Assembly (NCBI RefSeq): GCF_014635245.1
Contig: NZ_BMCP01000004.1
Location: forward strand, 62,001 to 126,000
Length of the DNA: 64,000 nucleotides
Direction of reading: 5' to 3'
Source of the DNA: Agaricicola taiwanensis
Lineage (GTDB): Bacteria; Pseudomonadota; Alphaproteobacteria; Rhizobiales; Methylopilaceae
Shown here piece after piece: positions 7,788 through 15,413 of this stretch. Position 1 is the stretch's first letter; each line of letters begins with the position of its first letter. The translations under genes and the position numbers were made by a program. The notes beneath the pieces are model-generated. The model was not told where the DNA came from. It made no database searches and worked only from the letters and a program-made list of their open reading frames with translations.

Positions 7788-8672
7788 ATGGGACGCAAAA
7801 CCATCCTCACCTGCGCCGTGACCGGCAATCTCGTCACACGCGATCAGCACCCGCGGCTTCCCATCACGCCGGAGGAAATCGCCACGGCCGCCATCGAGGC
7901 GGGGAAGGCGGGGGCGGCCGTCGCCCACCTTCATGCGCGTGACGTGACCACCGGCAAGGGCAGCATGGATCTTGACGCCTTCCGCGAGATCGTGGCGCGG
8001 ATCAAGGATTCCGGATCGGACATCATCATCAACCTCTCCACCGGCGAGGGCGGCCGGTTTGTTCCGTCCGACGAGGATCCGAAGATCTATGCGCCGGGGA
8101 CCACGCTCGCCCTTCCCGAAAAGCGGGTTGCCCATGTGACGGAGCTGAAGCCGGAGATCTGCACGCTGGATTTCAATACGATGTTCTCCGGCTCGGCGGT
8201 TGTGATAAACACGCCGCGCAACTTGGAGATCATGGCGGAAAAAATCTATGCCGCCGGCACCCTGCCGGAGATCGAGATCTTTGATTCCGGCGACCTGCAC
8301 ATGTGCAAGGTCTTTATCGAGAAGGGCATCATCAAGGCGCCGGCCTTGTTCCAGATCGTGCTGGGCGTGCGCTACTCGGCGGTCGCCAATCCGGAAACGC
8401 TGTTCTACTTCCAGTCTCAGCTTCCGAAAGACAGCATCTGGGCGGCCTTCGGCATCGGACGCCATGAATTTCCCATGCTGGCGCAGGCCTGGCTGCTTGG
8501 CGGCCATGTGCGTGTGGGCCTGGAAGACAACGTCTATATCTCCAAGGGCGTGCTCGCGCGCGACAATGCCGAACTGGTTGAGAAGGGCGTCAGCCTTGTC
8601 GAAAACCTCGGCGGCTCCATCGCCACGCCGGCCGAGGCACGCGAGATGCTCGGCCTCGCCCCCAAAGGATAG
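7788..8672 (+). CDS. BKACE-family 3-keto acid cleavage enzyme (DUF849)
   Basis: A 294-residue protein of the beta-keto acid cleavage enzyme family. These zinc enzymes combine a beta-keto acid with acetyl-CoA to give acetoacetate and a new acyl-CoA. The metal ligands of the family are visible as His47 and His49 in 'VAHLHARD'. The start is the ATG at 7788; a longer in-frame extension overlapping the aminotransferase is low-complexity Arg/His-rich and is rejected. Only 14 bp separate it from the aminotransferase, so co-transcription is likely. Substrate class in this family depends on a few pocket residues that cannot be assigned here. Confidence 0.92.
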   Translation: MGRKTILTCAVTGNLVTRDQHPRLPITPEEIATAAIEAGKAGAAVAHLHARDVTTGKGSMDLDAFREIVARIKDSGSDIIINLSTGEGGRFVPSDEDPKIYAPGTTLALPEKRVAHVTELKPEICTLDFNTMFSGSAVVINTPRNLEIMAEKIYAAGTLPEIEIFDSGDLHMCKVFIEKGIIKAPALFQIVLGVRYSAVANPETLFYFQSQLPKDSIWAAFGIGRHEFPMLAQAWLLGGHVRVGLEDNVYISKGVLARDNAELVEKGVSLVENLGGSIATPAEAREMLGLAPKG

Positions 8673-8696
8673 TTCGCAGAAGTTTGCCGAAGCAGG

Positions 8697-8725
8697 GCGA
8701 AGCCCTGCCCCCAGGGCTTCGCTTT
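8697..8725 (+). terminator. Intrinsic terminator after the BKACE gene
   Basis: Perfect 11-bp arms (GCGAAGCCCTG at 8697-8707 and CAGGGCTTCGC at 8712-8722) with a 4-nt C loop are followed by TTT. It is placed 25 bp after the stop codon. Confidence 0.75.
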
Positions 8726-8730
8726 GTGAC

Positions 8731-8831
8731 GTTCCTCAGGGCGGATAACCGCAGATCGTTTTGCCCTTCGCAAATCCGATAGGCGTCAGCATCCCGTCCT
8801 GAGGAACAGATTTCCGGTCGTCACGGTGACG
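8731..8831. repeat. Nested inverted repeats in the convergent gap
   Basis: A perfect 10-bp inverted pair, GTTCCTCAGG at 8731-8740 and CCTGAGGAAC at 8798-8807, encloses a GCGG-ATAA-CCGC hairpin. It is followed by the near-palindrome CGTCAC-G-GTGACG at 8819-8831. It lies between two convergent genes (BKACE and OsmC) and could serve as a transcript-end structure for the minus-strand operon. No poly-T tract is seen on the minus side. Confidence 0.45.
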
Positions 8832-8844
8832 ATGCGCCGCCGCC

Positions 8845-9354
8845 TCACACCTTGGCGATGCTGACGTCCAGTTGCGGCTTGGTGTTGATGGTCTGGAACA
8901 CGACGCAGTAGCGCTCGGTCAGCTTAAGCAGCGTGTCGATCTTGTCCTGCGGTGCGTCCGTCTCCACCTCGAACTTGAGGCGGATGGACCGGAACCCCAC
9001 GGGTGCGCCCTTGTCGACGCCGAGCGTGCCACGGAAATCGAGATCGCCCTCGGCGGAGACCTTGCCCGACTTCAGCGGAATTTCGAGCGCGGTAGCGACG
9101 GCCTTCAGCGTGACGCCGGCGCAGGCGACCAGCGCCTCCAGAAGCATGTCGCCCGAGCAGAGCTCATGGCCCGAGCCGCCGGTAGCCGGGTGCAGTCCGG
9201 CCACGGCGAGCGCGCGGCCCGTCTCCACCTTGCAGGCGATGGATTGATCGTCCAGCGTTCCCGCGGCTTTGAGGGTGATCAGCGCCGCATCCGGCGTGTC
9301 CTTGTAGCGATCCTTCAGCGGCGCCTGCAGGGCGCGCAGTTCCGTCGCATCCAT
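8845..9354 (-). CDS. OsmC/Ohr-family protein
   Basis: A 169-residue OsmC-fold protein. Members reduce organic hydroperoxides or bind small hydrophobic molecules. The helix with the first active-site type Cys is recognisable in 'LLEALVACAGVTL', and a second Cys occurs late in 'RYCVVFQT', the usual two-Cys layout. The start at ATG 9354 has a good AAGGAAA-type site; a GTG 39 nt upstream would overlap the ABC ATPase gene and is less likely. It is the last gene of the sulfonate-type ABC operon (29 bp after the ATPase stop). Confidence 0.85.
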   Translation of the reverse strand: MDATELRALQAPLKDRYKDTPDAALITLKAAGTLDDQSIACKVETGRALAVAGLHPATGGSGHELCSGDMLLEALVACAGVTLKAVATALEIPLKSGKVSAEGDLDFRGTLGVDKGAPVGFRSIRLKFEVETDAPQDKIDTLLKLTERYCVVFQTINTKPQLDVSIAKV

Positions 9355-9383
9355 TGCAACCGTTTCCTTCCAGTTTGTAAGAC

Positions 9384-10172
9384 TTACCACCACATCGCCG
9401 CACCGGCGTCGGCTTCCGCGCGCTTCCTATCGGATTCCGGCGCGCCAAGCGAGCCATCAAGTGCCCGGAGCACGCGGCGTTGGGCCGCCACGAAGGCATC
9501 GGAAAGGCGATCACGCGGGCGGGGCAGATCGACGCCGATGGTCGAGAAGATGCGGCCCGGATGCGGCTCCATGACCACCACCCGATCGCCCAGCACGATG
9601 GCCTCGTCGACGTCGTGGGTCACAATGACGAGAGTGGGCTTCTGAGCGTCCCACAGCGCCAGCAGGGCATCCTGCAGGCTCGCGCGGGTGAAGGCGTCGA
9701 GAGCGGAAAAGGGCTCGTCGAGCAGCAGCACCTTGGGCTGGGTGACGAGGGCGCGCGCGATGGCGACGCGCTGGGCCTGGCCGCCCGACAGTTCGCGCGG
9801 CCAGCGTGTGCCGTAATCGGCGAGGCCGATGCGGGCAAGCACGCGTTCGACACGGTCGCGACGCTCCGCCTTCGGCACATCCGCAAGGCCGAAGCCGATG
9901 TTGTCGGCGACGGAAAGCCAGGGCAGCAGCCGCGGCTCTTGGAACACGATGCCCACGGCGGGATGGGGGCGGTCGATGATCGTGCCGTCAACCGCGATGG
10001 TGCCGCGGGTGGGGGTGTCGAGACCTGCCGCGAGGCGCAGCAGAGTGCTCTTGCCGCATCCCGATCCACCGACGATCGCCAGGATCTCGCCTTGTTCGAC
10101 CGCCAGCGACACACCGCCAAGCGCGTGTGTGCCATTGGGATAGATCTTGTCGATGCCGTCGATGGTGAGCAT
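9384..10172 (-). CDS. Nitrate/sulfonate/taurine-type ABC transporter ATP-binding protein (SsuB/TauB-like)
   Basis: A 262-residue ABC ATPase. Walker A is 'GGSGCGKST', the signature 'LSGGQAQR', and Walker B 'LLLDEPFSALD'. The 'DEPFSALD' form and the 'FQEPRLLPW' Q-loop are typical for the SsuB/TauB/NrtD group. It is third in an operon after binding protein and permease. It energises import of an oxyanion, sulfonate or thiamine-precursor-like substrate; the exact ligand is unknown. Confidence 0.93.
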   Translation of the reverse strand: MLTIDGIDKIYPNGTHALGGVSLAVEQGEILAIVGGSGCGKSTLLRLAAGLDTPTRGTIAVDGTIIDRPHPAVGIVFQEPRLLPWLSVADNIGFGLADVPKAERRDRVERVLARIGLADYGTRWPRELSGGQAQRVAIARALVTQPKVLLLDEPFSALDAFTRASLQDALLALWDAQKPTLVIVTHDVDEAIVLGDRVVVMEPHPGRIFSTIGVDLPRPRDRLSDAFVAAQRRVLRALDGSLGAPESDRKRAEADAGAAMWW

Positions 10173-10185
10173 GGGCTTTCAGGTC

Positions 10186-11031
10186 TCAGCGGCGGGCGGC
10201 GAAGCCGTCCTGCCAGCGCAGCAGCGGCGCGGAGGCGGCGACGAGGATGGCATCGGAGAGCTTGCCGAGCACGGCGAAGATCAGGATGGATGCGATGATC
10301 TGGTCGGGTTTTCCAAGCTGCTGGCCATCGACCAGCAGGAAGCCGAGCCCTTCGGAAGCGCCCATGAACTCGGCGGCGACCACGAACATCCAGCCCAGGC
10401 CGAGCCCGGAACGCACGGCGATGATGAACTCCGGCAGGATGGCGGGCAGGAGGATACGGCGCACCATGGCGGGCCCGGAGAGCCGATAGACGCGGCCGAC
10501 CTCGACGATCTTGCGGTCCACCGAGAGGATGGCGCCGAGGACGCCGAGATAGACCGGAAAAAAGACGCCGACGGCGATGAGGGCGATCTTGGATTCCTCG
10601 AAGATGCCGAGCCAGAGAATGAAGAGTGGGACCCAGGCGATGGACGGGACGGCCCTCAGGCCCTGCAGCGTCGGGTCGAGCAGCTGGCGCATCGTGCCGG
10701 AATAGCCGGCGAGGGCACCGAAGAGCGTGCCGGCCACGACGCCAAGCGCGAAACCTGCCGCGACGCGCGCGGTGGTTGCCGTCACATGCATGAGGAGGCT
10801 GCCGCCGACGGCAAGATCGTAAAGCGTCAGCGCAATCCGGCTCGGCGGCGGCATCAGCCGCCCCGGTGCGAGACCGAGCCTGACGGCCGCTTCCCAAAGA
10901 AGGGCAAGGGCCAGCGGAACGGCCAGACCGATCGCAAGCCCGAAGAGGGAAAAGCCACGCCGGCGGCGCACCTCATCCGCGCGAACGGGCACGGATGAGA
11001 CTGCGGTATCGGTGTCCAGCGTGGCCGTCAT
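10186..11031 (-). CDS. Nitrate/sulfonate/taurine-type ABC transporter permease (SsuC/TauC-like)
   Basis: A 281-residue inner-membrane permease with six predicted hydrophobic helices. The N-terminus is cytoplasmic and Arg-rich ('RRRRGFSLFG' region). The ATPase-coupling loop is in the centre to C-terminal half ('SGPAMVRRILLPAILPE'). It starts 1 bp after the binding-protein stop and is followed after 13 bp by the ATPase, a normal SsuABC-type layout. Confidence 0.92.
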   Translation of the reverse strand: MTATLDTDTAVSSVPVRADEVRRRRGFSLFGLAIGLAVPLALALLWEAAVRLGLAPGRLMPPPSRIALTLYDLAVGGSLLMHVTATTARVAAGFALGVVAGTLFGALAGYSGTMRQLLDPTLQGLRAVPSIAWVPLFILWLGIFEESKIALIAVGVFFPVYLGVLGAILSVDRKIVEVGRVYRLSGPAMVRRILLPAILPEFIIAVRSGLGLGWMFVVAAEFMGASEGLGFLLVDGQQLGKPDQIIASILIFAVLGKLSDAILVAASAPLLRWQDGFAARR

Positions 11032-11032
11032 G

Positions 11033-12007
11033 TCAGTTGGTCAGTTCGGACGAGAAGCGGTCGTCGATCAATGCGTCGAGGCTTTCCTCGACATCGGCGC
11101 TGGCACCGATGACGCCGGCTTCCTGAAGCGCCTTGCCGGCGGCGAGGATGGATTCGCGCTGCGGCCCGCCGATCTTGTTATGGGTGAGTTCGGTGCGCTC
11201 GCCCAGCTGCTTCTCGGCGACTTCCACGGGGATGCGCGCTTCCTTGGCGAGAAGTTCCGCGAGCTCCTTCGGATGATCCAGCGCCCATTTGCGGCCCTCT
11301 TCATAGACCTTGAGCACGCGGGAGACGATCTCGGGGTTCTCCTCGGCAAATTCCTCGCGCACATTGAGGACGCCCCAAGTGTTGGCTTCCGGCTTGCGGA
11401 AGAACAACCTGGCGCCTTCCTCCAGCTCGGCGGAGGCCATCATGGGATCAAGACCGGCCCAGGCGTCGACGTCGCCGCGAGACAGGGCCAGACGTCCATC
11501 GGCGTGCTGCAGCAGCACGAAGCGCACGTCCTTGTCGGTGAGGCCATGCTCGGCCAGCGCGCGGACCAGGAAGATGTGCGGATCGGTGCCGCGGGTGACG
11601 GCAACGCTCTTACCCTTCAGGTCCTCCACCTTGGTGATGTGGCTGTCCTTGGAGGTGACGAGCGCGGTCCATTCCGGCCGGGAGTAGACATAGATGGACT
11701 TGATGGGGTTGCCGTTGATCTTGGCGATCAGCGCGGCAGCGCCGGCGGAGGAGCCGAGATCGATGGAGCCGGAATTCAGGAACTCCAGCGCCTTGTTGGA
11801 GCCGGCGGACTGGACCCAGCGGATCGTGGTGCCGTCTTTCTCAAACTCCTTTTCCAGCAGCTTCTGGTCCTTCAGGACAAGACTGACGGGATTATAGAAG
11901 GCCCAGTCGATCCGCAGCTCGTCCAGCGCAAAGGCTGAGACGGCGGATGAGACAAGAGCGGCCACAGCGGCAGCGGAAACAGCAAGGTTCCGGACAATCC
12001 GGGACAT
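11033..12007 (-). CDS. Periplasmic substrate-binding protein, SsuA/TauA-like
   Basis: A 324-residue NMT1/SsuA-family binding protein with a clear Sec signal peptide (MSRIVRN then a long Ala/Val stretch ending near 'SAFALDEL'). Family features include 'LNSGSIDLGSSAGAAAL' and the hinge 'RGTDPHIFLVRAL'. It is the first gene of the operon and should determine its specificity (aliphatic sulfonate, taurine or related). An AGAGG site precedes the start. No sulfonatase or monooxygenase gene accompanies it in this window. Confidence 0.92.
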   Translation of the reverse strand: MSRIVRNLAVSAAAVAALVSSAVSAFALDELRIDWAFYNPVSLVLKDQKLLEKEFEKDGTTIRWVQSAGSNKALEFLNSGSIDLGSSAGAAALIAKINGNPIKSIYVYSRPEWTALVTSKDSHITKVEDLKGKSVAVTRGTDPHIFLVRALAEHGLTDKDVRFVLLQHADGRLALSRGDVDAWAGLDPMMASAELEEGARLFFRKPEANTWGVLNVREEFAEENPEIVSRVLKVYEEGRKWALDHPKELAELLAKEARIPVEVAEKQLGERTELTHNKIGGPQRESILAAGKALQEAGVIGASADVEESLDALIDDRFSSELTN

Positions 12008-12182
12008 GGGAAGACCTCTTCAAGACAAGGCGCGGAACGATCGTTCTGCTCCGCCACCGGTTATGGATAAGCCGGCGTCGGGGTCCATCCCCGGCGCTTT
12101 AGCGGCATTTGTTACGCGCCCGCAAGCTGCTCGCTTCAAATCGGCGCAAGTTTTGATAAAACGACGTCCACACACTGTCAAA

Positions 12183-12197
12183 TGCAAATATATTGCA
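12183..12197. promoter_or_regulatory. Palindrome in the divergent gap before glnD
   Basis: The 268-bp gap between the ABC operon and glnD is AT-rich from about 12125 on. It contains TGCAA-ATATA-TTGCA, a 15-bp element with perfect 5-bp arms. An operator for the ABC operon (for example for a LysR-type regulator) is possible. Promoters for both directions must lie here, but no confident -35/-10 pair was assigned. Confidence 0.35.
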
Positions 12198-12275
12198 ATT
12201 AAAATATGTATTTTATCTCTGCTCCTGGTTCCGTGCTAAACGAGCGCATTTTCGCGGCCACGGATCTCACCTGCC

Positions 12276-15065
12276 ATGCTCAGTGCCTCTCGTATCCAGG
12301 CTTCACTCCCACAACTGGTGGATCGCGCAACGCTCGATGCCGGTCTCGATGCCATCGCCGAGAACCACGCCGGGGATAGCGCGGCCCGCCATGCCGCGGT
12401 GGTGAAGCTTCTAAAGGATGCCATCACCAAGGGCCATTCGGTTGCCGAAAGTCTGTTGATGGAGGATGGCAGTGGGTCCGCCTGCGCGGAGCGGCTGTCA
12501 CATCTGATGGATGAGGTGATCCTCAGCCTGCTGCGGTTCGTCGAGACCCATATTTATCCACGGAGCAACCCTTCAGCGGCGGAAAAGCTCGCCATCGGTG
12601 CCGTCGGCGGTTATGGCCGCGGCACCCTCGCACCGGGCTCGGACATCGACCTTCTGTTCCTGCTTCCCTACAAGCAGACCGCCTGGGGCGAGAGCGTGGT
12701 GGAGGCCATGCTCTACGTCATGTGGGATCTGGGCCTGAAGGTGGGTCATGCCACGCGCTCGGTGGATGAGAGCATTCGCCTGTCAAAGGCCGATATGACC
12801 ATTCGCACATCGATCCTGGAGGTGCGGCCGCTGGCGGGCGAGACGGCGCTGATCGACGATCTGGTGCAGCGCTTCGACAAGGAGGTTGTGCAGGGCACCG
12901 CGGTGGAGTTCGTCGCGGCCAAACTCGCCGAGCGGGACGAGCGGCATCGACGCGGCGCCGGCTCACGCTATGTGGTGGAGCCGAACATCAAGGAAGGCAA
13001 GGGGGGCTTGCGCGACCTCCACACGCTGTTCTGGATTGCCAAATATGTCTATCGGGTGCGGGAGATCGATGAACTGGTCGCGGCCGGCCTTTTCACGCGT
13101 CCCGAGCTCAACCTCTTCAAGAAGGCGGAGGATTTCCTCTGGGCCGTGCGCTGTCACCTGCACTTTCTGACAGGGCGTGCCGAGGAGCGGCTCTCCTTCG
13201 ATGTCCAGCGGCAGGTGGCGCAGCGGTTGAGCTACACGGAGCATCCGGGCCTTCAGGACGTGGAGCGCTTCATGAAGCACTACTTCCTGATTGCCAAGGA
13301 CGTGGGTGACCTCACCGCCATCGTCTGCGCGGCGCTGGAGGCGCGGCACCAGAAGGGCAGCGCGGGTCTCGACCGCTTTCTCAAACCCTTCCGCAGGCGG
13401 CGAAGCACAATACTTCGCGAAACGCCTGATTTCATTATCGAGAACGGCCGTCTCGGCGTGAAGGACAATGAGGTCTTCAAACGCGATCCGGTCAACCTGA
13501 TCCGCTTCTTCCATGTGGCCGACAAGCGCGGGCTTGCCATGCATCCCGATGCCATGCGGCTGATCACGCGCTCGCTCTCGCTGATCGATGCCTCGCTGCG
13601 CGAGGACAAGGAAGCCAACAGGCTCTTCCTGGAGATCCTGACCTCGCGCAAATCGGCGGAGGTGGTCCTGCGCCGGATGAACGAGGCCGGCGTGCTCGGC
13701 CGCTTCATCCCCGACTTCGGCAAGGTCGTGGCGATGATGCAGTTCAACATGTATCACCACTACACGGTCGACGAGCACCTGATCCGCTCCATCGGCATCC
13801 TGGCTGAAATGGACGCCGGGCAGTTGGGCGACGAGCACCCGCTGTCGGATGAGCTTCTGCCCGAGGTCACCAACAAGAGAGCGCTCTACGTGGCGCTGTT
13901 CCTGCATGATGTGGCCAAGGGGCGGCCGGAGGACCATTCCATCGCGGGTGCGAAGATCGCACGGCGGCTGTGCCCGCGGCTTGGGCTGACGCCGGCCGAG
14001 ACGGATACGGTGGCATGGCTGATCGAGCAGCATCTCACCATGTCGATCACGGCGCAGTCGCGCGATCTCTCCGACCGAAAGACCATCGAGGACTTCGCCA
14101 AGGTGGTGCAGAGCCTTGAACGCCTGAAGATGCTGCTGGTCCTCACAGTGGCCGACATCAAGGCGGTGGGCCCCGGGGTGTGGAACGGCTGGAAGGGTCA
14201 GTTGCTGCGCACGCTCTATTGGGAAACCGAGATTGCCCTTGCCGGCGGACATTCGGCCATGAAGCGCAGCCAGCGTGTGGCTCAGGCCCAGGCCGAGTTG
14301 AAGGAGCATCTGGCCGATTGGCCCGCCGGGGAGGTGGAGGCCTATTTCGGGCGCCATTATCCGCCCTATTGGCTCAAGGTCGATCTGGAGCGCCGGGTGG
14401 AGCATGCGCGCTTCATACGGGAGACGGAGCAGGAGGGACGGAAGCTTGCCACCCGCTTCACCACCGATGCCTTCCGTGGTGTCACCGAAATCACCGTTCT
14501 GGCGCCGGACCATCCGCGCGTGCTGTCATCCATCGCCGGGGCCTGCGCGGCCGCCGGGGCCAACATCATGGATGCGGCGATCCACACCACCACCGATGGC
14601 ATGGCGCTCGACACGATCTATGTGAACCGCGCCTTCGAGGACGATGGGGACGAGGAACGCCGCGCGCAGCGCATCGCCAGTTTCATCGAGGCCGCGCTGA
14701 CGGGTGAGATGAAGCTGGTGGAGGCCGTCAAGCAGAAGAGTGACAGGGCAAGGCGCAGCAGGGCTTTCACGGTGGAGCCGCAGGTGCTTCTCACCAACAG
14801 CTGGTCCGACCGCTATTCCGTGATCGAGGTGTCGGGACTGGACCGCCCCGGCCTGTTGTTCGATCTGACCGCTGCCATTTCGCGGCTCAATCTCAACATT
14901 GCCTCCGCTCATGTGGCGACCTTCGGCGAGCGGGCCGTGGACGTCTTCTATGTGACCGATCTGACCGGCGAGAAGATCATGAATGCCAGCCGCCAGGCGG
15001 CGGTACAGCGGCACATCCGATCGGTTTTCGCAAAAAATGATGCAGCGCCCAAAGGCAAGGCCTAG
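12276..15065 (+). CDS. glnD: Bifunctional [protein-PII] uridylyltransferase / uridylyl-removing enzyme GlnD
   Basis: A 929-residue cytoplasmic nitrogen sensor that uridylylates PII proteins when glutamine is low and removes UMP when it is high. The domains in order are a nucleotidyltransferase with 'GGYGRGTLAPGSDIDLL' (Gly111, Asp123, Asp125), a helical linker, an HD hydrolase domain with the His-Asp pair near residues 546-547 ('LFLHDVAKG'), and two ACT domains starting near residues 737 and 846, which bind glutamine. The length fits alphaproteobacterial GlnD. It is transcribed alone, divergent from the ABC operon. All catalytic motifs are intact. Confidence 0.97.
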   Translation: MLSASRIQASLPQLVDRATLDAGLDAIAENHAGDSAARHAAVVKLLKDAITKGHSVAESLLMEDGSGSACAERLSHLMDEVILSLLRFVETHIYPRSNPSAAEKLAIGAVGGYGRGTLAPGSDIDLLFLLPYKQTAWGESVVEAMLYVMWDLGLKVGHATRSVDESIRLSKADMTIRTSILEVRPLAGETALIDDLVQRFDKEVVQGTAVEFVAAKLAERDERHRRGAGSRYVVEPNIKEGKGGLRDLHTLFWIAKYVYRVREIDELVAAGLFTRPELNLFKKAEDFLWAVRCHLHFLTGRAEERLSFDVQRQVAQRLSYTEHPGLQDVERFMKHYFLIAKDVGDLTAIVCAALEARHQKGSAGLDRFLKPFRRRRSTILRETPDFIIENGRLGVKDNEVFKRDPVNLIRFFHVADKRGLAMHPDAMRLITRSLSLIDASLREDKEANRLFLEILTSRKSAEVVLRRMNEAGVLGRFIPDFGKVVAMMQFNMYHHYTVDEHLIRSIGILAEMDAGQLGDEHPLSDELLPEVTNKRALYVALFLHDVAKGRPEDHSIAGAKIARRLCPRLGLTPAETDTVAWLIEQHLTMSITAQSRDLSDRKTIEDFAKVVQSLERLKMLLVLTVADIKAVGPGVWNGWKGQLLRTLYWETEIALAGGHSAMKRSQRVAQAQAELKEHLADWPAGEVEAYFGRHYPPYWLKVDLERRVEHARFIRETEQEGRKLATRFTTDAFRGVTEITVLAPDHPRVLSSIAGACAAAGANIMDAAIHTTTDGMALDTIYVNRAFEDDGDEERRAQRIASFIEAALTGEMKLVEAVKQKSDRARRSRAFTVEPQVLLTNSWSDRYSVIEVSGLDRPGLLFDLTAAISRLNLNIASAHVATFGERAVDVFYVTDLTGEKIMNASRQAAVQRHIRSVFAKNDAAPKGKA

Positions 15066-15413
15066 CGACTCCTACTGCAACTTAAAAATACATGGCTTCT
15101 AGCGTTAATCTCCGCCCCCCAGGGAAGAACTGAGCGCCGTGCCCGATATGGCAGTATTTATGTCCAATACCATAAATGCTAATGCGAAACCGCTTTGCTT
15201 TAACGTGTTGTTAAACATGCTGGGAACCTCAAGGATCCACCCAGCAGTGCCTCTTCCTTCAACAGTTTTCCTCTTTTATGAGATGTTTGCCGGTCTCTCG
15301 ATTTGAGGCCTGTGGTATAGGTGCCAAGTTTAGATGATTGCATGAACTAATTGTTGAAGGATTTGGCGACATTCTTCCCGTCATAAAGCGCTCCGTGATA
15401 TTATGGAACGTAA
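15066..15413. other. 348-bp intergenic region upstream of the giant adhesin gene
   Basis: No gene was found. The stretch is AT-richer than its surroundings and must hold the adhesin promoter. It contains two inverted repeats: AGTATTTATG / CATAAATGCT (15153-15162 and 15171-15180, 9 of 10 pairs, 8-bp spacer) and TTTAAC-GTGTT-GTTAAA (15199-15215). No clear terminator for glnD and no confident -35/-10 were recognised. Confidence 0.6.
15153..15215. promoter_or_regulatory. Two inverted repeats, candidate operators of the adhesin gene
   Basis: The first repeat is an interrupted palindrome of 28 bp (arms AGTATTTATG and CATAAATGCT, one mismatch). The second has perfect 6-bp arms TTTAAC / GTTAAA. They lie about 200-260 bp upstream of the start codon. 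Binding by a dimeric regulator is inferred from symmetry only. Confidence 0.4.

Noticed and set aside
12963-14513. 516-codon open frame on the minus strand
   Set aside because: It lies entirely antisense to glnD, whose motifs are all intact. The translation is His/Arg/Gln-rich without domains, a typical shadow of high-GC coding DNA.
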